Shown: piece after piece, positions 53,882-61,855 of the stretch | Position numbering within the stretch: the stretch's first letter is position 1 | Layout of the letters: each line of letters opens with the position of its first letter | Assembly: GCA_030430625.1 (NCBI GenBank) | Contig: JAUIKL010000007.1 | Location: forward strand, 1 to 64,000 | Direction of reading: 5' to 3' | DNA length: 64,000 nt | Origin: Gemmatimonadota bacterium | GTDB lineage: Bacteria > Gemmatimonadota > Gemmatimonadetes > Longimicrobiales > Gaopeijiaceae | Notes under the pieces: model-generated | What the model was told of the DNA's origin: nothing | Seen by the model: the letters and a program-made list of their open reading frames with translations, nothing else | Databases searched by the model: none | Position numbers and translations under genes: made by a program

Positions 53882-54540
53882 GGCGTGCCCTTTCACTGTC
53901 GTGTCTCGTGTTCGTCGTGTCGGCGGTCGGTGCCTTCGTTCCCGCTCCGCCGACCACGGTGCCCATCCTGCTGGTGCCGGGGTGGTCGGATACCGAACGG
54001 GACCTCGCTCCCCTTCGGATCCGACTGCTCGGCATGGGGTGGCCCGAGGACGCGGTCGTCAGTCTGACGTTCGACAACCCCACCGGGAACAACGTCGACC
54101 ACGCCGAGGAGGTGCGGGAAGCGGTCGAGGCGCTGCGGGTAGCCACCGGGTCCGAGCAGGTCGATGTGGTCGCCCACTCGATGGGTGGGCTCGCGACCCG
54201 CTGGTACCTCCTGAGGCACGGGTCCGGCGCGGTGCGGAGGGTGGCGTTCCTCGGCTCACCGCATCGGGGAACCGTGTCGGCCCTCTTCGCTTGGGGTGAA
54301 GGGCGGGAGGACATGATGCCCGAGAGCCCGTTCCTCGACTCGTTGAACACGGAGGCGCCCGCACCGGAGGGTGTCGAGGCGATGACGGTGCGAACGACGA
54401 TCGACACCCACATCGTGCCAGGCGAAAGCGCGACGCTCCCGGGCGTGCCGGATCACGAGGTGTGTTGCCCGACGCACGCTGGACTGCTGAGGGACGAGGA
54501 CGTGTTTCGGCTCGTCGTGGATTTCCTCAGGGCGCCCTAG
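53878..54540 (+). CDS. Exported lipase/esterase (alpha/beta hydrolase)
   Basis: A 220-aa protein from the GTG that overlaps the aminotransferase stop (GTGA). A signal-like segment (RRALSLSCLVFVVSAVGAFV) is followed by TVPILLVPGWSD, and the nucleophile elbow VDVVAHSMGGLATRWYL (AHSMGG). It resembles triacylglycerol lipase/EstA-type hydrolases of about 220-300 aa. The catalytic His is likely in PTHAGLLRDEDV. It ends the fabI operon and is convergent with the pterin dehydratase gene. Confidence 0.85.
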   Translation: MRRALSLSCLVFVVSAVGAFVPAPPTTVPILLVPGWSDTERDLAPLRIRLLGMGWPEDAVVSLTFDNPTGNNVDHAEEVREAVEALRVATGSEQVDVVAHSMGGLATRWYLLRHGSGAVRRVAFLGSPHRGTVSALFAWGEGREDMMPESPFLDSLNTEAPAPEGVEAMTVRTTIDTHIVPGESATLPGVPDHEVCCPTHAGLLRDEDVFRLVVDFLRAP

Positions 54541-54851
54541 ACGTTCGAGGCGCCGTTGCCGAACGAGGTCGCGAAGTCGATCTGCTCGGCCAGGTCGAGG
54601 TCCTTTTCCGTGATGCCCCCGACGCGCTCGGTGCTGATCGAGAGTCGCACGGTCCCGTCTCGCACGTCGATGTCCGGGTGATGCTTGTGGGTGTCGGCGA
54701 TCGTCGCGACACGGTTTACGAAGACGATGGAGTCCCGAAAATGGGAGAAGACGAAATCCTTGGTGAGCTTGTTGGACCGTCGTCTCCACCCGCGACGGTT
54801 GTTCATCCAGCCCCGGACCGACTCCGCGTTGAGCTTGCTGACCGTCTCCAC
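54537..54851 (-). CDS. phhB: Divergent pterin-4a-carbinolamine dehydratase (PCD/DCoH) family protein
   Basis: A 104-aa protein from the GTG at 54851 (a TTG at 54887 is the alternative). The PCD core FSHFRDSIVFVNRVATIADTHKHHPDIDV carries the HHP motif. The second part reads STERVGGITEKD where the family usually has TH.xGGLTxxD, so the conserved His is Glu, and the aromatic residue after HHPDIDV is Asp. It could dehydrate 4a-hydroxytetrahydrobiopterin or be a non-catalytic member. It overlaps the convergent lipase by 4 bases. Confidence 0.75.
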   Translation of the reverse strand: METVSKLNAESVRGWMNNRRGWRRRSNKLTKDFVFSHFRDSIVFVNRVATIADTHKHHPDIDVRDGTVRLSISTERVGGITEKDLDLAEQIDFATSFGNGASNV

Positions 54852-54975
54852 CCCGGCATCCCTCGACCTATGGTTGCACTGTCGCAACGCCCGCCGGTCT
54901 CCCAGATGAGGCCGGCGCTCATTGCCTTGCGTGTTCCCTTTCTAGGACTCACCGGGCTCCAAAAGCGTTGAGGGG

Positions 54976-55004
54976 TTGAGCTTGCGATGGCCGTTGGGTA
55001 GAAT
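54976..55004 (+). promoter_or_regulatory. Sigma-70-type promoter of the tRNA operon
   Basis: TTGAGC and TAGAAT are separated by 17 bases, 33 bases before tRNA-Glu. The downstream leader has a hairpin CCTCCG-A7-CGGAGG (55011-55029). This is the clearest -35/-10 pair in the window, as expected for a stable-RNA promoter. Confidence 0.8.
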
Positions 55005-55036
55005 TTGGGCCCTCCGAAAAAAACGGAGGTTGCTGC

Positions 55037-55109
55037 GCCCTCATCGTCTAGTGGCCTAGGATATCGCCCTCTCACGGCGAAGACCGGGGTTCGAGTCCCC
55101 GTGGGGGTA
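55037..55109 (+). tRNA. tRNA-Glu (CTC)
   Basis: 73 bases with anticodon loop CTCTCAC (anticodon CTC, Glu GAG), anticodon stem TCGCC/GGCGA, T-stem CGGGG/CCCCG around TTCGAGT, and a 7-bp acceptor (GCCCTCA/TGGGGGT, with G-U pairs at the first and fifth positions). The CCA end is not encoded. Confidence 0.93.
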
Positions 55110-55159
55110 TCGCGTTCGAGGTCCGGGCATTCGTGTCCGGACCTCGGCGCACCTCAGGA

Positions 55160-55232
55160 GGTCGCTTAGCTCAGCTGGTAGAGCGCTACGTTCACATCGT
55201 AGATGTCGCAGGTTCGAGTCCTGCAGCGACCA
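55160..55232 (+). tRNA. tRNA-Val (CAC)
   Basis: 73 bases. Acceptor GGTCGCT/AGCGACC is perfect; anticodon stem CTACG/CGTAG encloses TTCACAT (anticodon CAC, Val GTG); T-arm GCAGG-TTCGAGT-CCTGC. No CCA is encoded. It lies 50 bases after tRNA-Glu and is probably cotranscribed. Confidence 0.95.
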
Positions 55233-55275
55233 TCGAGCCCCGCCCGTCCAGTCGGACGAACGGGGCTCGATTTGT
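55233..55275 (+). terminator. Terminator of the tRNA operon
   Basis: TCGAGCCCCG pairs with CGGGGCTCGA, with an inner CGTCC/GGACG stem, followed by TTTGTT. It starts one base after tRNA-Val and is a strong intrinsic terminator. Confidence 0.82.
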
Positions 55276-55316
55276 TGTGGGGAGGGCGGGCCGAGAGGCG
55301 ACGGCCGCTCGATCGT

Positions 55317-55793
55317 CTAGATGCCCGATCCGATGATCGTGGCCTCGAGCTTTTCCAACTCCATGTGGAAGCCGATACAGACGATCTCCCGATCCCCGTT
55401 CTCCCACGACCCGGAGGATGGATACATGGTCGTGAAGTCGATGATCGAGTCCTCGTAGCTCATCCCGATGGCGTCCGCGAAACGCTCGTAGCACCCCTCG
55501 GAGGCCAGCCAGTCGATCTCCTCGTCTCCGGGGAACTCCTCGGCCGAGACGTCGAAGGTGGCGTAGACCTCGTTGTCGTGAGGTTGTGAGCACGGGATCG
55601 CCGGGATCTCGGAGATCTCCTCGGCGGCGAACGCTTCGTCGTCGAAGCAGTCACCGATCTGGATCTCGAAGGCGCTCAAGGCACCGGCCTCGACGATGGC
55701 CCCGTCCTCGCCCCGCTCGGCGGCGCGAGTGAGGCCCACGCCCGCGGCAACGGCGACGATGGCGACAGGTACGAGCGACTTGGCTTGGAACAT
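55317..55793 (-). CDS. Septum-formation-family (PF13845-like) exported protein
   Basis: A 158-aa protein with an N-terminal hydrophobic signal or anchor (SLVPVAIVAVAAGVGLT). The mature part has FEIQIGDCFDDEAF, IPAIPCSQPHDNEVYATFD and EGCYERFADAIG, with the GDCF...V-CSxPHDxEV pattern of the septum-formation domain mainly known from Actinobacteria. Role there is not well established. It sits alone between the tRNA terminator and crcB. Confidence 0.75.
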   Translation of the reverse strand: MFQAKSLVPVAIVAVAAGVGLTRAAERGEDGAIVEAGALSAFEIQIGDCFDDEAFAAEEISEIPAIPCSQPHDNEVYATFDVSAEEFPGDEEIDWLASEGCYERFADAIGMSYEDSIIDFTTMYPSSGSWENGDREIVCIGFHMELEKLEATIIGSGI

Positions 55794-55904
55794 CTGGACT
55801 CCCCGAGGTTCGATGGCTCTGGCGAGCCGTTACCTCGACGATACGGAGATGTCCTTGATGGTTCAATAAAAAAGGCTGCAGTCGTGCAAGTGGCGGGGTT
55901 TCCG

Positions 55905-56288
55905 CTACCTCGAGCCGCCGCTGGCAGCGACACCCGCCGCGGCCCCGAGGACGACCGCCGCGAGGCCGAGAAGCATGGATCCGCCTACGTATGTGGCCAC
56001 TTTCCACCACACTCCGGTCTTGGCGAGCTCGACGACCTCGTAGCTGAAGGTCGAGAACGTGGTGAATGAGCCGAGAAGCCCGGCCGTCGCGAAGAGGCGA
56101 AGCTCGTCGGCGACCATCCGATCCGGCAGCCAGACCATGAGGAAGCCGAGGGCGAACGAGCCGAGGACGTTGACGCTCATGGTCCCCCACGGCAGGGCAT
56201 GACCCGCCACCCGACCGACGAACGTCGTCGCACCGTACCGGCCCAGGGCCCCGAGCGCGCCGCCGAGGGCGACCGCGACCGGAATCAC
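55905..56288 (-). CDS. crcB: Fluoride ion channel CrcB/FluC
   Basis: A 127-aa four-helix protein from the GTG that overlaps the stop of the upstream dehalogenase (GTGA). Family motifs are intact: GALGRYGA near the start, GTMSVNVLGSFALGF (N40 in the second helix) and GLLGSFTTFSTFSYE with the Phe box that lines the fluoride path. Dimers export F- passively. The partner gene upstream is unusual; no fluoride riboswitch was found. Confidence 0.92.
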   Translation of the reverse strand: MIPVAVALGGALGALGRYGATTFVGRVAGHALPWGTMSVNVLGSFALGFLMVWLPDRMVADELRLFATAGLLGSFTTFSTFSYEVVELAKTGVWWKVATYVGGSMLLGLAAVVLGAAAGVAASGGSR

Positions 56289-57199
56289 GCCGCCGCGTCG
56301 GTCGGGAGGCCGTCCAGGAAGGCTTCGATCGCGGTACTGATCTCCTTGGGCGCGTCTTCCTGGATGTAGTGATGGGCATCGAGGCGCTGTACCTGCGCGT
56401 GCTCGAAAACGGCCCGGAAGCGATCCAGGAACGCTCTCGTGAAGATCGGGTCGTGGATCCCCCACGGCAGGAGGAGCGGCACGCGGCTGAGCCTCGATTC
56501 GACATCGTCCTCCAACCGTGCGAACCATCGGGTGGCCGCCGTCAGTTGGACGGGGAACTCGGCAGCTCCCATGCGGTGGTTCGGCGTGCGCAGCGCCTCA
56601 CGGTAGTGGTCGAGTACCTCCTCCGAGAGGGGGTGTTTGACCGCGCGGGGCATCAGTCGCTCGACGAACAGGTTCCGGTTGACGATGCGGGACTGAACCG
56701 GGGCCATGGACATGACGTACGCGTACGCCTTGCCCTGCCACGAATCGAGGGGCCAGAACCAGGTGTTGCCCATCACCAGGGCCCTCAGACGCGTGATCTC
56801 GTCTGCGGCGACGCGCAGACCGATCGGACCGCCCCAGTCCTGACCCATGATCGTCAGGTTTTTGAGGTCCAGCTGTTGAACGAGCGAACGGACCACCTCC
56901 GCGTGGGCTGCCGGAGTGTAGTCGAAGGCGGGCGGTCGCTCCGACAGACCGAAGCCGGGAAGGTCCAACGCAATGCACCGGAACCGCTTCTTGAGGCGGA
57001 TCACGATCCCCCTGTAGAGGAAGCTCCACGTGGGGTTTCCGTGCACGAACAACAGGGGTTGGCCCTCACCCTCGTCGATGTAGTGCACCTGGCCGACGTC
57101 GCTGGAAAACCAGCGTGACTCGAAGGGGAAGAGTCTGTGGTCGGGCTGAAAGTGGGGGACGTACGTCACGGGCGGTGCTCGGTTGGTGGCGTCGGCCAA
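56285..57199 (-). CDS. Haloalkane dehalogenase-like alpha/beta hydrolase (HLD-III type)
   Basis: A 304-aa protein starting at TTG 57199 (a GTG at 57169 is the alternative). The nucleophile elbow is GQDWGGPIG (D121 with halide-binding Trp122), with HGNPTWSFLYR (Asn55) before it. The acid is probably D250 in GIHDPIF and the base H276 or H277 in DAHHYIQEDAP. These match haloalkane dehalogenases, which hydrolyse C-Cl/C-Br bonds via an Asp ester. It overlaps crcB downstream by a GTGA. Confidence 0.85.
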   Translation of the reverse strand: MADATNRAPPVTYVPHFQPDHRLFPFESRWFSSDVGQVHYIDEGEGQPLLFVHGNPTWSFLYRGIVIRLKKRFRCIALDLPGFGLSERPPAFDYTPAAHAEVVRSLVQQLDLKNLTIMGQDWGGPIGLRVAADEITRLRALVMGNTWFWPLDSWQGKAYAYVMSMAPVQSRIVNRNLFVERLMPRAVKHPLSEEVLDHYREALRTPNHRMGAAEFPVQLTAATRWFARLEDDVESRLSRVPLLLPWGIHDPIFTRAFLDRFRAVFEHAQVQRLDAHHYIQEDAPKEISTAIEAFLDGLPTDAAA

Positions 57200-57256
57200 C
57201 GATGGCCGCTAACGGCCTCCGGGGAAAGGCTCTCGTGACGGACTCCCGAATACGAA

Positions 57257-57289
57257 AGAGGGCCACCGGGACTGTCCCGGCGGCCCTCT
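57257..57289 (-). terminator. Terminator of the OmpA gene
   Basis: On the minus strand GAGGGCCGCCGGGAC pairs with GTCCCGGTGGCCCTC (one mismatch), followed by TTTCGT. It lies about 40 bases past the OmpA-family stop. Confidence 0.75.
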
Positions 57290-57328
57290 CCGTCTCGACC
57301 GGCTCGAAGCCGGCCTCATCCTACTCGG

Positions 57329-58000
57329 TCAGCTGGCACCGTCCGTCGTCATCGCCGGCGGCGCACCGTCGTGGTCGATCACGAGGACGACCCGGCGGTT
57401 CTCCCAACCCTCGGAGCCCTCGCCCCAGTTGTCGTTCACCAGACGGCGAGCATCCTCACCGTAGCTGACGACCTTCAGCCCGTCCGCGGACATCGCGGTG
57501 GTGTTCACGAGGTAGTCCGCCACGGCCTGTGCACGCTGCTCACCCAGCCAGAGGTTGTAGTTCTCGTCACCCGACGGATCCGTGAACCCTTCCACGGTCA
57601 CGAGGGCGTCCGGGTAATACTTCTGCGAGACGGACGCGAACTTGGCGAGGACGTCCTGGTCCTGGCTGTCGAGCGTCGCATCGTCGAAGGCGAAGTAGAC
57701 CGGAACGTTGAAGCGAAGCTCGTCTTCGAGACGGGCGATGGCGACCTCGAACTCACGCTCCATGGCCTGGAGGTCCTGCTCGAGGGCGGCGAACCGGCGC
57801 TCCATGTCGGAGAAGCGGTTCGATGCGTCCTGCGCGACCTGCTCGTCGCCGGCGGCCATCTCCTGCTGCATCTCGGAGCGGAGGGAGGCGAGGCTCGACT
57901 GCATTTCGTCGGGGCTGACGGTCTTGCACGCCCCGGCCGAACCGGCCATGGCGAGCGCGGCAACCAGTCCGAGCTTCGAGTTCAGTTTCAGCGTGCTCAT
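57329..58000 (-). CDS. OmpA-family lipoprotein
   Basis: A 223-aa protein with signal KLGLVAALAMAGSAGAC (lipobox SAGAC). Residues about 30-95 form a coiled coil (EMQSSLASLRSEMQQEMAA...FAALEQDLQAMEREFEVAI). The C-terminal OmpA domain reads VYFAFDDATLDSQDQDVLAKFA, VTVEGFTDPSGDENYNLWLGEQRAQAV and ENRRVVLVI, where the Asp and Arg contact peptidoglycan diaminopimelate in homologues. It probably tethers the outer membrane to peptidoglycan, Pal-like with an extended coil. Confidence 0.88.
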   Translation of the reverse strand: MSTLKLNSKLGLVAALAMAGSAGACKTVSPDEMQSSLASLRSEMQQEMAAGDEQVAQDASNRFSDMERRFAALEQDLQAMEREFEVAIARLEDELRFNVPVYFAFDDATLDSQDQDVLAKFASVSQKYYPDALVTVEGFTDPSGDENYNLWLGEQRAQAVADYLVNTTAMSADGLKVVSYGEDARRLVNDNWGEGSEGWENRRVVLVIDHDGAPPAMTTDGAS

Positions 58001-58126
58001 GTGGGGAGCTCCCTTTGGGTGGTGCGTCTCGCATTGGAGGGGTACTCGACCCCGTCGAAATCGATGCTGCTACGAGATGCAGGAAGGGTGCCAGATCACG
58101 GAAGCCCAATGATCATGCGGGAATTT

Positions 58127-60085
58127 CTACTCGAGGTAGGTGTAGCCGCTCAGGCCCTCGTCCAGGAAGCGACGGAGTCGAGCGGCCTCTCCGAGCTCGA
58201 TCCGGTCGGCCTCGAGTGCGTCCTCGATGTCCCGATGGAGCCGCGTCCTTATTTCCTGTGGATCGTACTGGACGTAGCTCAGCACCTCCCGAACCGTCTC
58301 ACCCTCGACGAGCGTCTCGATCCTCCAGCGCCCGTTCGGCGCGGACCGCACGTGCACCGAGTGGGTGTCGCCCAGCAGGTTGTGGAGGTCCCCGAGCGTC
58401 TCCTGGTATGCGCCGACCAGGAAGACCCCGAGGTAGTACGGTTCGGATGTCGAGCCGGCCGGCTCCTCGGGCACCTCGTGCAGGGGTAGGCTGGCGCTGG
58501 GCCCGGACTCGCCGGGAAACGCCTCGACACGACCATCCGAGTCGCAGGTGATGTCGGCCAGAATCGCGCGCCGCGTGGGCTCTTCGTCGAGCCGCTGGAG
58601 GGGGACGATCGGAAAGACCTGACCGATTCCCCACGAGTCCAGAAGAGACTGGAAGACGCTGAGGTTCACGAAGTAGAGGTCCGCCAGCCGGTCCTTCAGG
58701 TCGTGGAGCTCCTCCGGGACTTCGTCTCCGAGCTGATCGAGCACGCTCCGACCGACCGACCAGAAGAGTTCCTCGACGGCCGCCCTGGACCGCAGGTCCA
58801 TGTATCCGAGGTTGAAGAGGTTCGTGGCCTCGGTGAGTGCGTGCTCGGCATCGGCGAACGCCTCGAGCAAGCTGTCGCTGTCGGTCGTCGTGCGTGTCTG
58901 GAATGCCTCGTAGGCATCGAGAAGGGGCTGCGGCGGCTCCTCGGCGGCGAGGGCCGCCTCGAGGAGCGCGGGGTCCGGCTCCGTGGGGAACGACCGACTC
59001 CCGATGACTTCACAGACCAGCACGCTCGAGTGTGCCACGAGGGCTCGACCGGACTCGGTCATGATGTCGGGATGTGGCACCTCCGCGTCGTCACAGACCG
59101 CCTTCACTCGATGCACCACATCCGAGGCGTACTGCTCCAGAGTGTAGTTCATCGACCCCTGGCTGGCCGACTGGGATCCGTCGTAGTCGACGCCGAGCCC
59201 ACCTCCGATGTCGAGTGTCTCGACGGGTGCGCCGGCGCGTAGCAACTCGACGTAGAGGTGCGCCAGCTCACTCACGACGTACTTCACGGTGCGGATGTCG
59301 AAGATCTGGGACCCGACGTGGCAGTGGAGCATCTTGAGCCCGGAGAGGAGCCCTTCGTCCCGCAGGTAGTCGACGGCGTGCATGATCTCGCCGATGCTCA
59401 GACCGAACTTTCCGCGGAAGCCCGAGGAGCCTGCCCAGCGCCCCACTCCAGGTGTCGTAAGACGTGCCCGGATTCCGAAATCGGGCAGGACGCTGTGAGC
59501 GGCCGCCGACTGCGCGATGAGCTTCAGCTCGTGCGCCTGCTCGACCACGGGAATGATGGAACGACCCATCTTGGCCGCCAGGACCACCGTCTCGATGTAT
59601 TCGGCGTCCTTGAAGCCATTGCATACGAGAGGCATCTCGTTGAAGCCCTGCGTCAGCGCCAGGCCCGCGATGAGCTCCGGCTTCGATCCGACCTCCAGTC
59701 CGAATCCGAGCTCGGCGCCGAAGTCCCGCACGGCTTCACAGACGTGCCGCTCCTGATTGACCTTGATCGGATACACACACGCGTATCCGCCACCGTATTC
59801 AGCCGAAGCGATCGCGGCATCGAAGGCGCGCCGAAGGTGGGTCATGCGGTGTTCGAGGACGCCCGGCAGACGAATGATGACGGGCGTCGTCACCTCCCGG
59901 CCCGCCAGCCCTCGAACCACGTCGTGCAGGTCGATGGCCGTGGCCTCGTCGCCGACCGGATAGGCCACGAGAGATCCCGTGCTCGAGACACCGAAATACC
60001 CCCCGCCCCAATCGGGTACGCGGTAGAGCTCGGACGAATCCGCGGAGGTCCAGGCAGCGTCGGTCGAGAAGGTCTTTTCGCTCAT
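58127..60085 (-). CDS. speA: Biosynthetic arginine decarboxylase SpeA
   Basis: A 652-aa fold-III PLP enzyme starting MSEKTFSTDAAW (the track start is 8 codons upstream). The PLP lysine is in YACVYPIKVNQERHV, followed by GLEVGSKPEL. LDIGGGLGVDYDGSQS and EVIGSRSFPT match the phosphate-binding and substrate regions, and the length fits SpeA (about 630-660 aa). It converts arginine to agmatine, the first step of the agmatine route to putrescine and spermidine. Transcribed away from the peroxidase gene. Confidence 0.94.
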   Translation of the reverse strand: MSEKTFSTDAAWTSADSSELYRVPDWGGGYFGVSSTGSLVAYPVGDEATAIDLHDVVRGLAGREVTTPVIIRLPGVLEHRMTHLRRAFDAAIASAEYGGGYACVYPIKVNQERHVCEAVRDFGAELGFGLEVGSKPELIAGLALTQGFNEMPLVCNGFKDAEYIETVVLAAKMGRSIIPVVEQAHELKLIAQSAAAHSVLPDFGIRARLTTPGVGRWAGSSGFRGKFGLSIGEIMHAVDYLRDEGLLSGLKMLHCHVGSQIFDIRTVKYVVSELAHLYVELLRAGAPVETLDIGGGLGVDYDGSQSASQGSMNYTLEQYASDVVHRVKAVCDDAEVPHPDIMTESGRALVAHSSVLVCEVIGSRSFPTEPDPALLEAALAAEEPPQPLLDAYEAFQTRTTTDSDSLLEAFADAEHALTEATNLFNLGYMDLRSRAAVEELFWSVGRSVLDQLGDEVPEELHDLKDRLADLYFVNLSVFQSLLDSWGIGQVFPIVPLQRLDEEPTRRAILADITCDSDGRVEAFPGESGPSASLPLHEVPEEPAGSTSEPYYLGVFLVGAYQETLGDLHNLLGDTHSVHVRSAPNGRWRIETLVEGETVREVLSYVQYDPQEIRTRLHRDIEDALEADRIELGEAARLRRFLDEGLSGYTYLE

Positions 60086-60266
60086 CGAGGGGGGCTCGCG
60101 GGGGCACAATGCAGGGCGAGAAAGATCCCCCCGTTCTCAAGGTGGTGGCAAGCGTTCTCGCGTTTCCGCGGACCGCTAGTCTTGACCTGTCCCGCCCGGC
60201 AACGCGGTGTTGTACGTGCGATGCCTGTTTCTGGGGACCGGTTCGGATCGAAGTAGGAGTGTGTAG

Positions 60267-61436
60267 ATGCGTAGGTCGCTTCCCGCTCTGACCGCTTTGG
60301 GGATGGTGTTCCTCGGCGCGTGCGGTGACAGCACGGTGGTGCCACCGATGGTGGACGACACCCTGCCGGATCTTTCGGCCTTCATCACCTTCGACCTCGA
60401 CGAGCCGCCCGAGTACGAAACGATCGAGTACCCGTCCCACTACACGGCGGCGGTGCTGGCTCTGGACAACACGACGGCCGGCAACCCGATCACGAACGAG
60501 CAGGCCACCCTCGGACGCGTTCTCTTCTACGACCGAGGCCTCTCAGTGAATCGGACCAAGGCGTGTGCCAGCTGTCACGACCAGTCGATCGGCTTCACGG
60601 ACGCCGATGTGAAGAGTGTCGGCTTCGAAGGTGGTACCACTCAGAACCACGCGATGCGACTCGGTAACGTCCGGTTCTACGTTGGGCCCGAGATGTTCTG
60701 GGATCGGCGGGCAACGAGCGTCGAGGATCAAGTTCTTCAGCCCATTCAGGACCCGATCGAGATGGGGTTCGATGCCGCCGCCGGTGGTCTGCCCGCGCTG
60801 ATTGCTCGGATGGAACAGACCGCGTACTACCCACAACTCTTCGAGTGGGCGTTCGGCTCCGAGGGGATCACCGAGGACCGGATGCGGCGCTCTCTGGCCC
60901 AGTTCGTCCGGACGCTCGTGTCGACCGGTTCCCGATTCGACACGGCCTTCGACGCGGCCGGAGGCATGGCGCTGCTGGATGACGACGGCGCCATCGAAGC
61001 GGTCGATCTACCGGGCTTCACCGCCGAAGAGAACCGCGGCCTACAGCTCTTCGCCGGACGCGATCCCGTCGGCGTCGGCTGTCAGGAGTGTCACCTGCTT
61101 CCGACCATGGCGCTCGTCCAGGACTCTCGAAGCATCGGACTGGACATCGACGAGACGACGGAGTTCAAGGCACCCTCTCTGAAGAACGTGGCTGTGACCG
61201 GGCCCTATATGCACGACGGACGCTTCTCGTCACTGGAGCAGGTCATGGCCCACTACAACTCGGGGATGCAGAACAGTCCGGCTCTGGACGACCGATTGAA
61301 GGATCCCGAGACGGGTGAGCCCCTTCAGTTCGGTCTGGACGCCGACGATCTTGCGGCTCTCGTGGCGTTCATGGGGACACTGACCGACGACGATTTCCTC
61401 ACCGACGAGCGCTTCTCGAACCCGTTCGTGAACTGA
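60267..61436 (+). CDS. Di-heme cytochrome c peroxidase / MauG family lipoprotein
   Basis: A 389-aa protein with a lipobox signal (TALGMVFLGAC). Two c-type heme sites are CASCH (C100-H104) and CQECH (C272-H276). GQ.. family segments include GRVLFYDRGLSVN, MRLGNVRFYVGPEMFWDRR and FKAPSLKNVAVTGPYMHDGRFSSLEQVM. These match bacterial cytochrome c peroxidases, which reduce H2O2 with electrons from cytochrome c. It is followed after 8 bases by a DoxX protein. Confidence 0.92.
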   Translation: MRRSLPALTALGMVFLGACGDSTVVPPMVDDTLPDLSAFITFDLDEPPEYETIEYPSHYTAAVLALDNTTAGNPITNEQATLGRVLFYDRGLSVNRTKACASCHDQSIGFTDADVKSVGFEGGTTQNHAMRLGNVRFYVGPEMFWDRRATSVEDQVLQPIQDPIEMGFDAAAGGLPALIARMEQTAYYPQLFEWAFGSEGITEDRMRRSLAQFVRTLVSTGSRFDTAFDAAGGMALLDDDGAIEAVDLPGFTAEENRGLQLFAGRDPVGVGCQECHLLPTMALVQDSRSIGLDIDETTEFKAPSLKNVAVTGPYMHDGRFSSLEQVMAHYNSGMQNSPALDDRLKDPETGEPLQFGLDADDLAALVAFMGTLTDDDFLTDERFSNPFVN

Positions 61437-61444
61437 GGCATCGT

Positions 61445-61855
61445 ATGACGTCTGTGCTCGACTCGCTCCGCCCCGTGGCCCTGAACGCTTGGCGCATCGT
61501 GCTGGGGTTCACTTTCTTCACCCACGGTGGTCAGAAAATGTGGGGAGGGTTCGGCGGCACCGCGATCACGGACTGGGTGTCGATGCGCGGCGCCGCCGCG
61601 ATCCTCGAGGTCGTCGGCGGCGCCGCGATCATTCTGGGCTTCAAGACCCGACCGGTCGCCTTCGTCCTCTCGGGACAGATGGCCGTGGCGTACTGGATGC
61701 AACACGCTGCGCGCCGCGGCTTCTGGCACTGGGAGAACGGCGGCGAACTGGCAGCCGTCTACTGCCTTTCCTTCCTGGTGATGTCCGTCGTGGGGGGCGG
61801 GGCCTTCAGCCTCGACGGCCTCCTCGACCGACGACGAGGAGGTGACCGGGGCTAA
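61445..61855 (+). CDS. DoxX family membrane protein
   Basis: A 136-aa four-helix protein: ALNAWRIVLGFTFFTHGGQKM, GAAAILEVVGGAAIILGFKTRPVAFVLSGQMAVAYWMQHA and VYCLSFLVMSVVGGGAFSLDGLL. This is the DoxX/SURF4-like family; roles in oxidative stress or sulfur metabolism are known only for some members. It shares a transcript with the peroxidase and overlaps the convergent aldolase-like gene by 4 bases. Confidence 0.88.
   Translation: MTSVLDSLRPVALNAWRIVLGFTFFTHGGQKMWGGFGGTAITDWVSMRGAAAILEVVGGAAIILGFKTRPVAFVLSGQMAVAYWMQHAARRGFWHWENGGELAAVYCLSFLVMSVVGGGAFSLDGLLDRRRGGDRG

Noticed and set aside
57200-57256. Possible fluoride riboswitch upstream of the dehalogenase-crcB pair
   Set aside because: The conserved crcB-motif pseudoknot segments are not found in the short spacer; only a GGCCGTTAGCGGCC-type hairpin is present.
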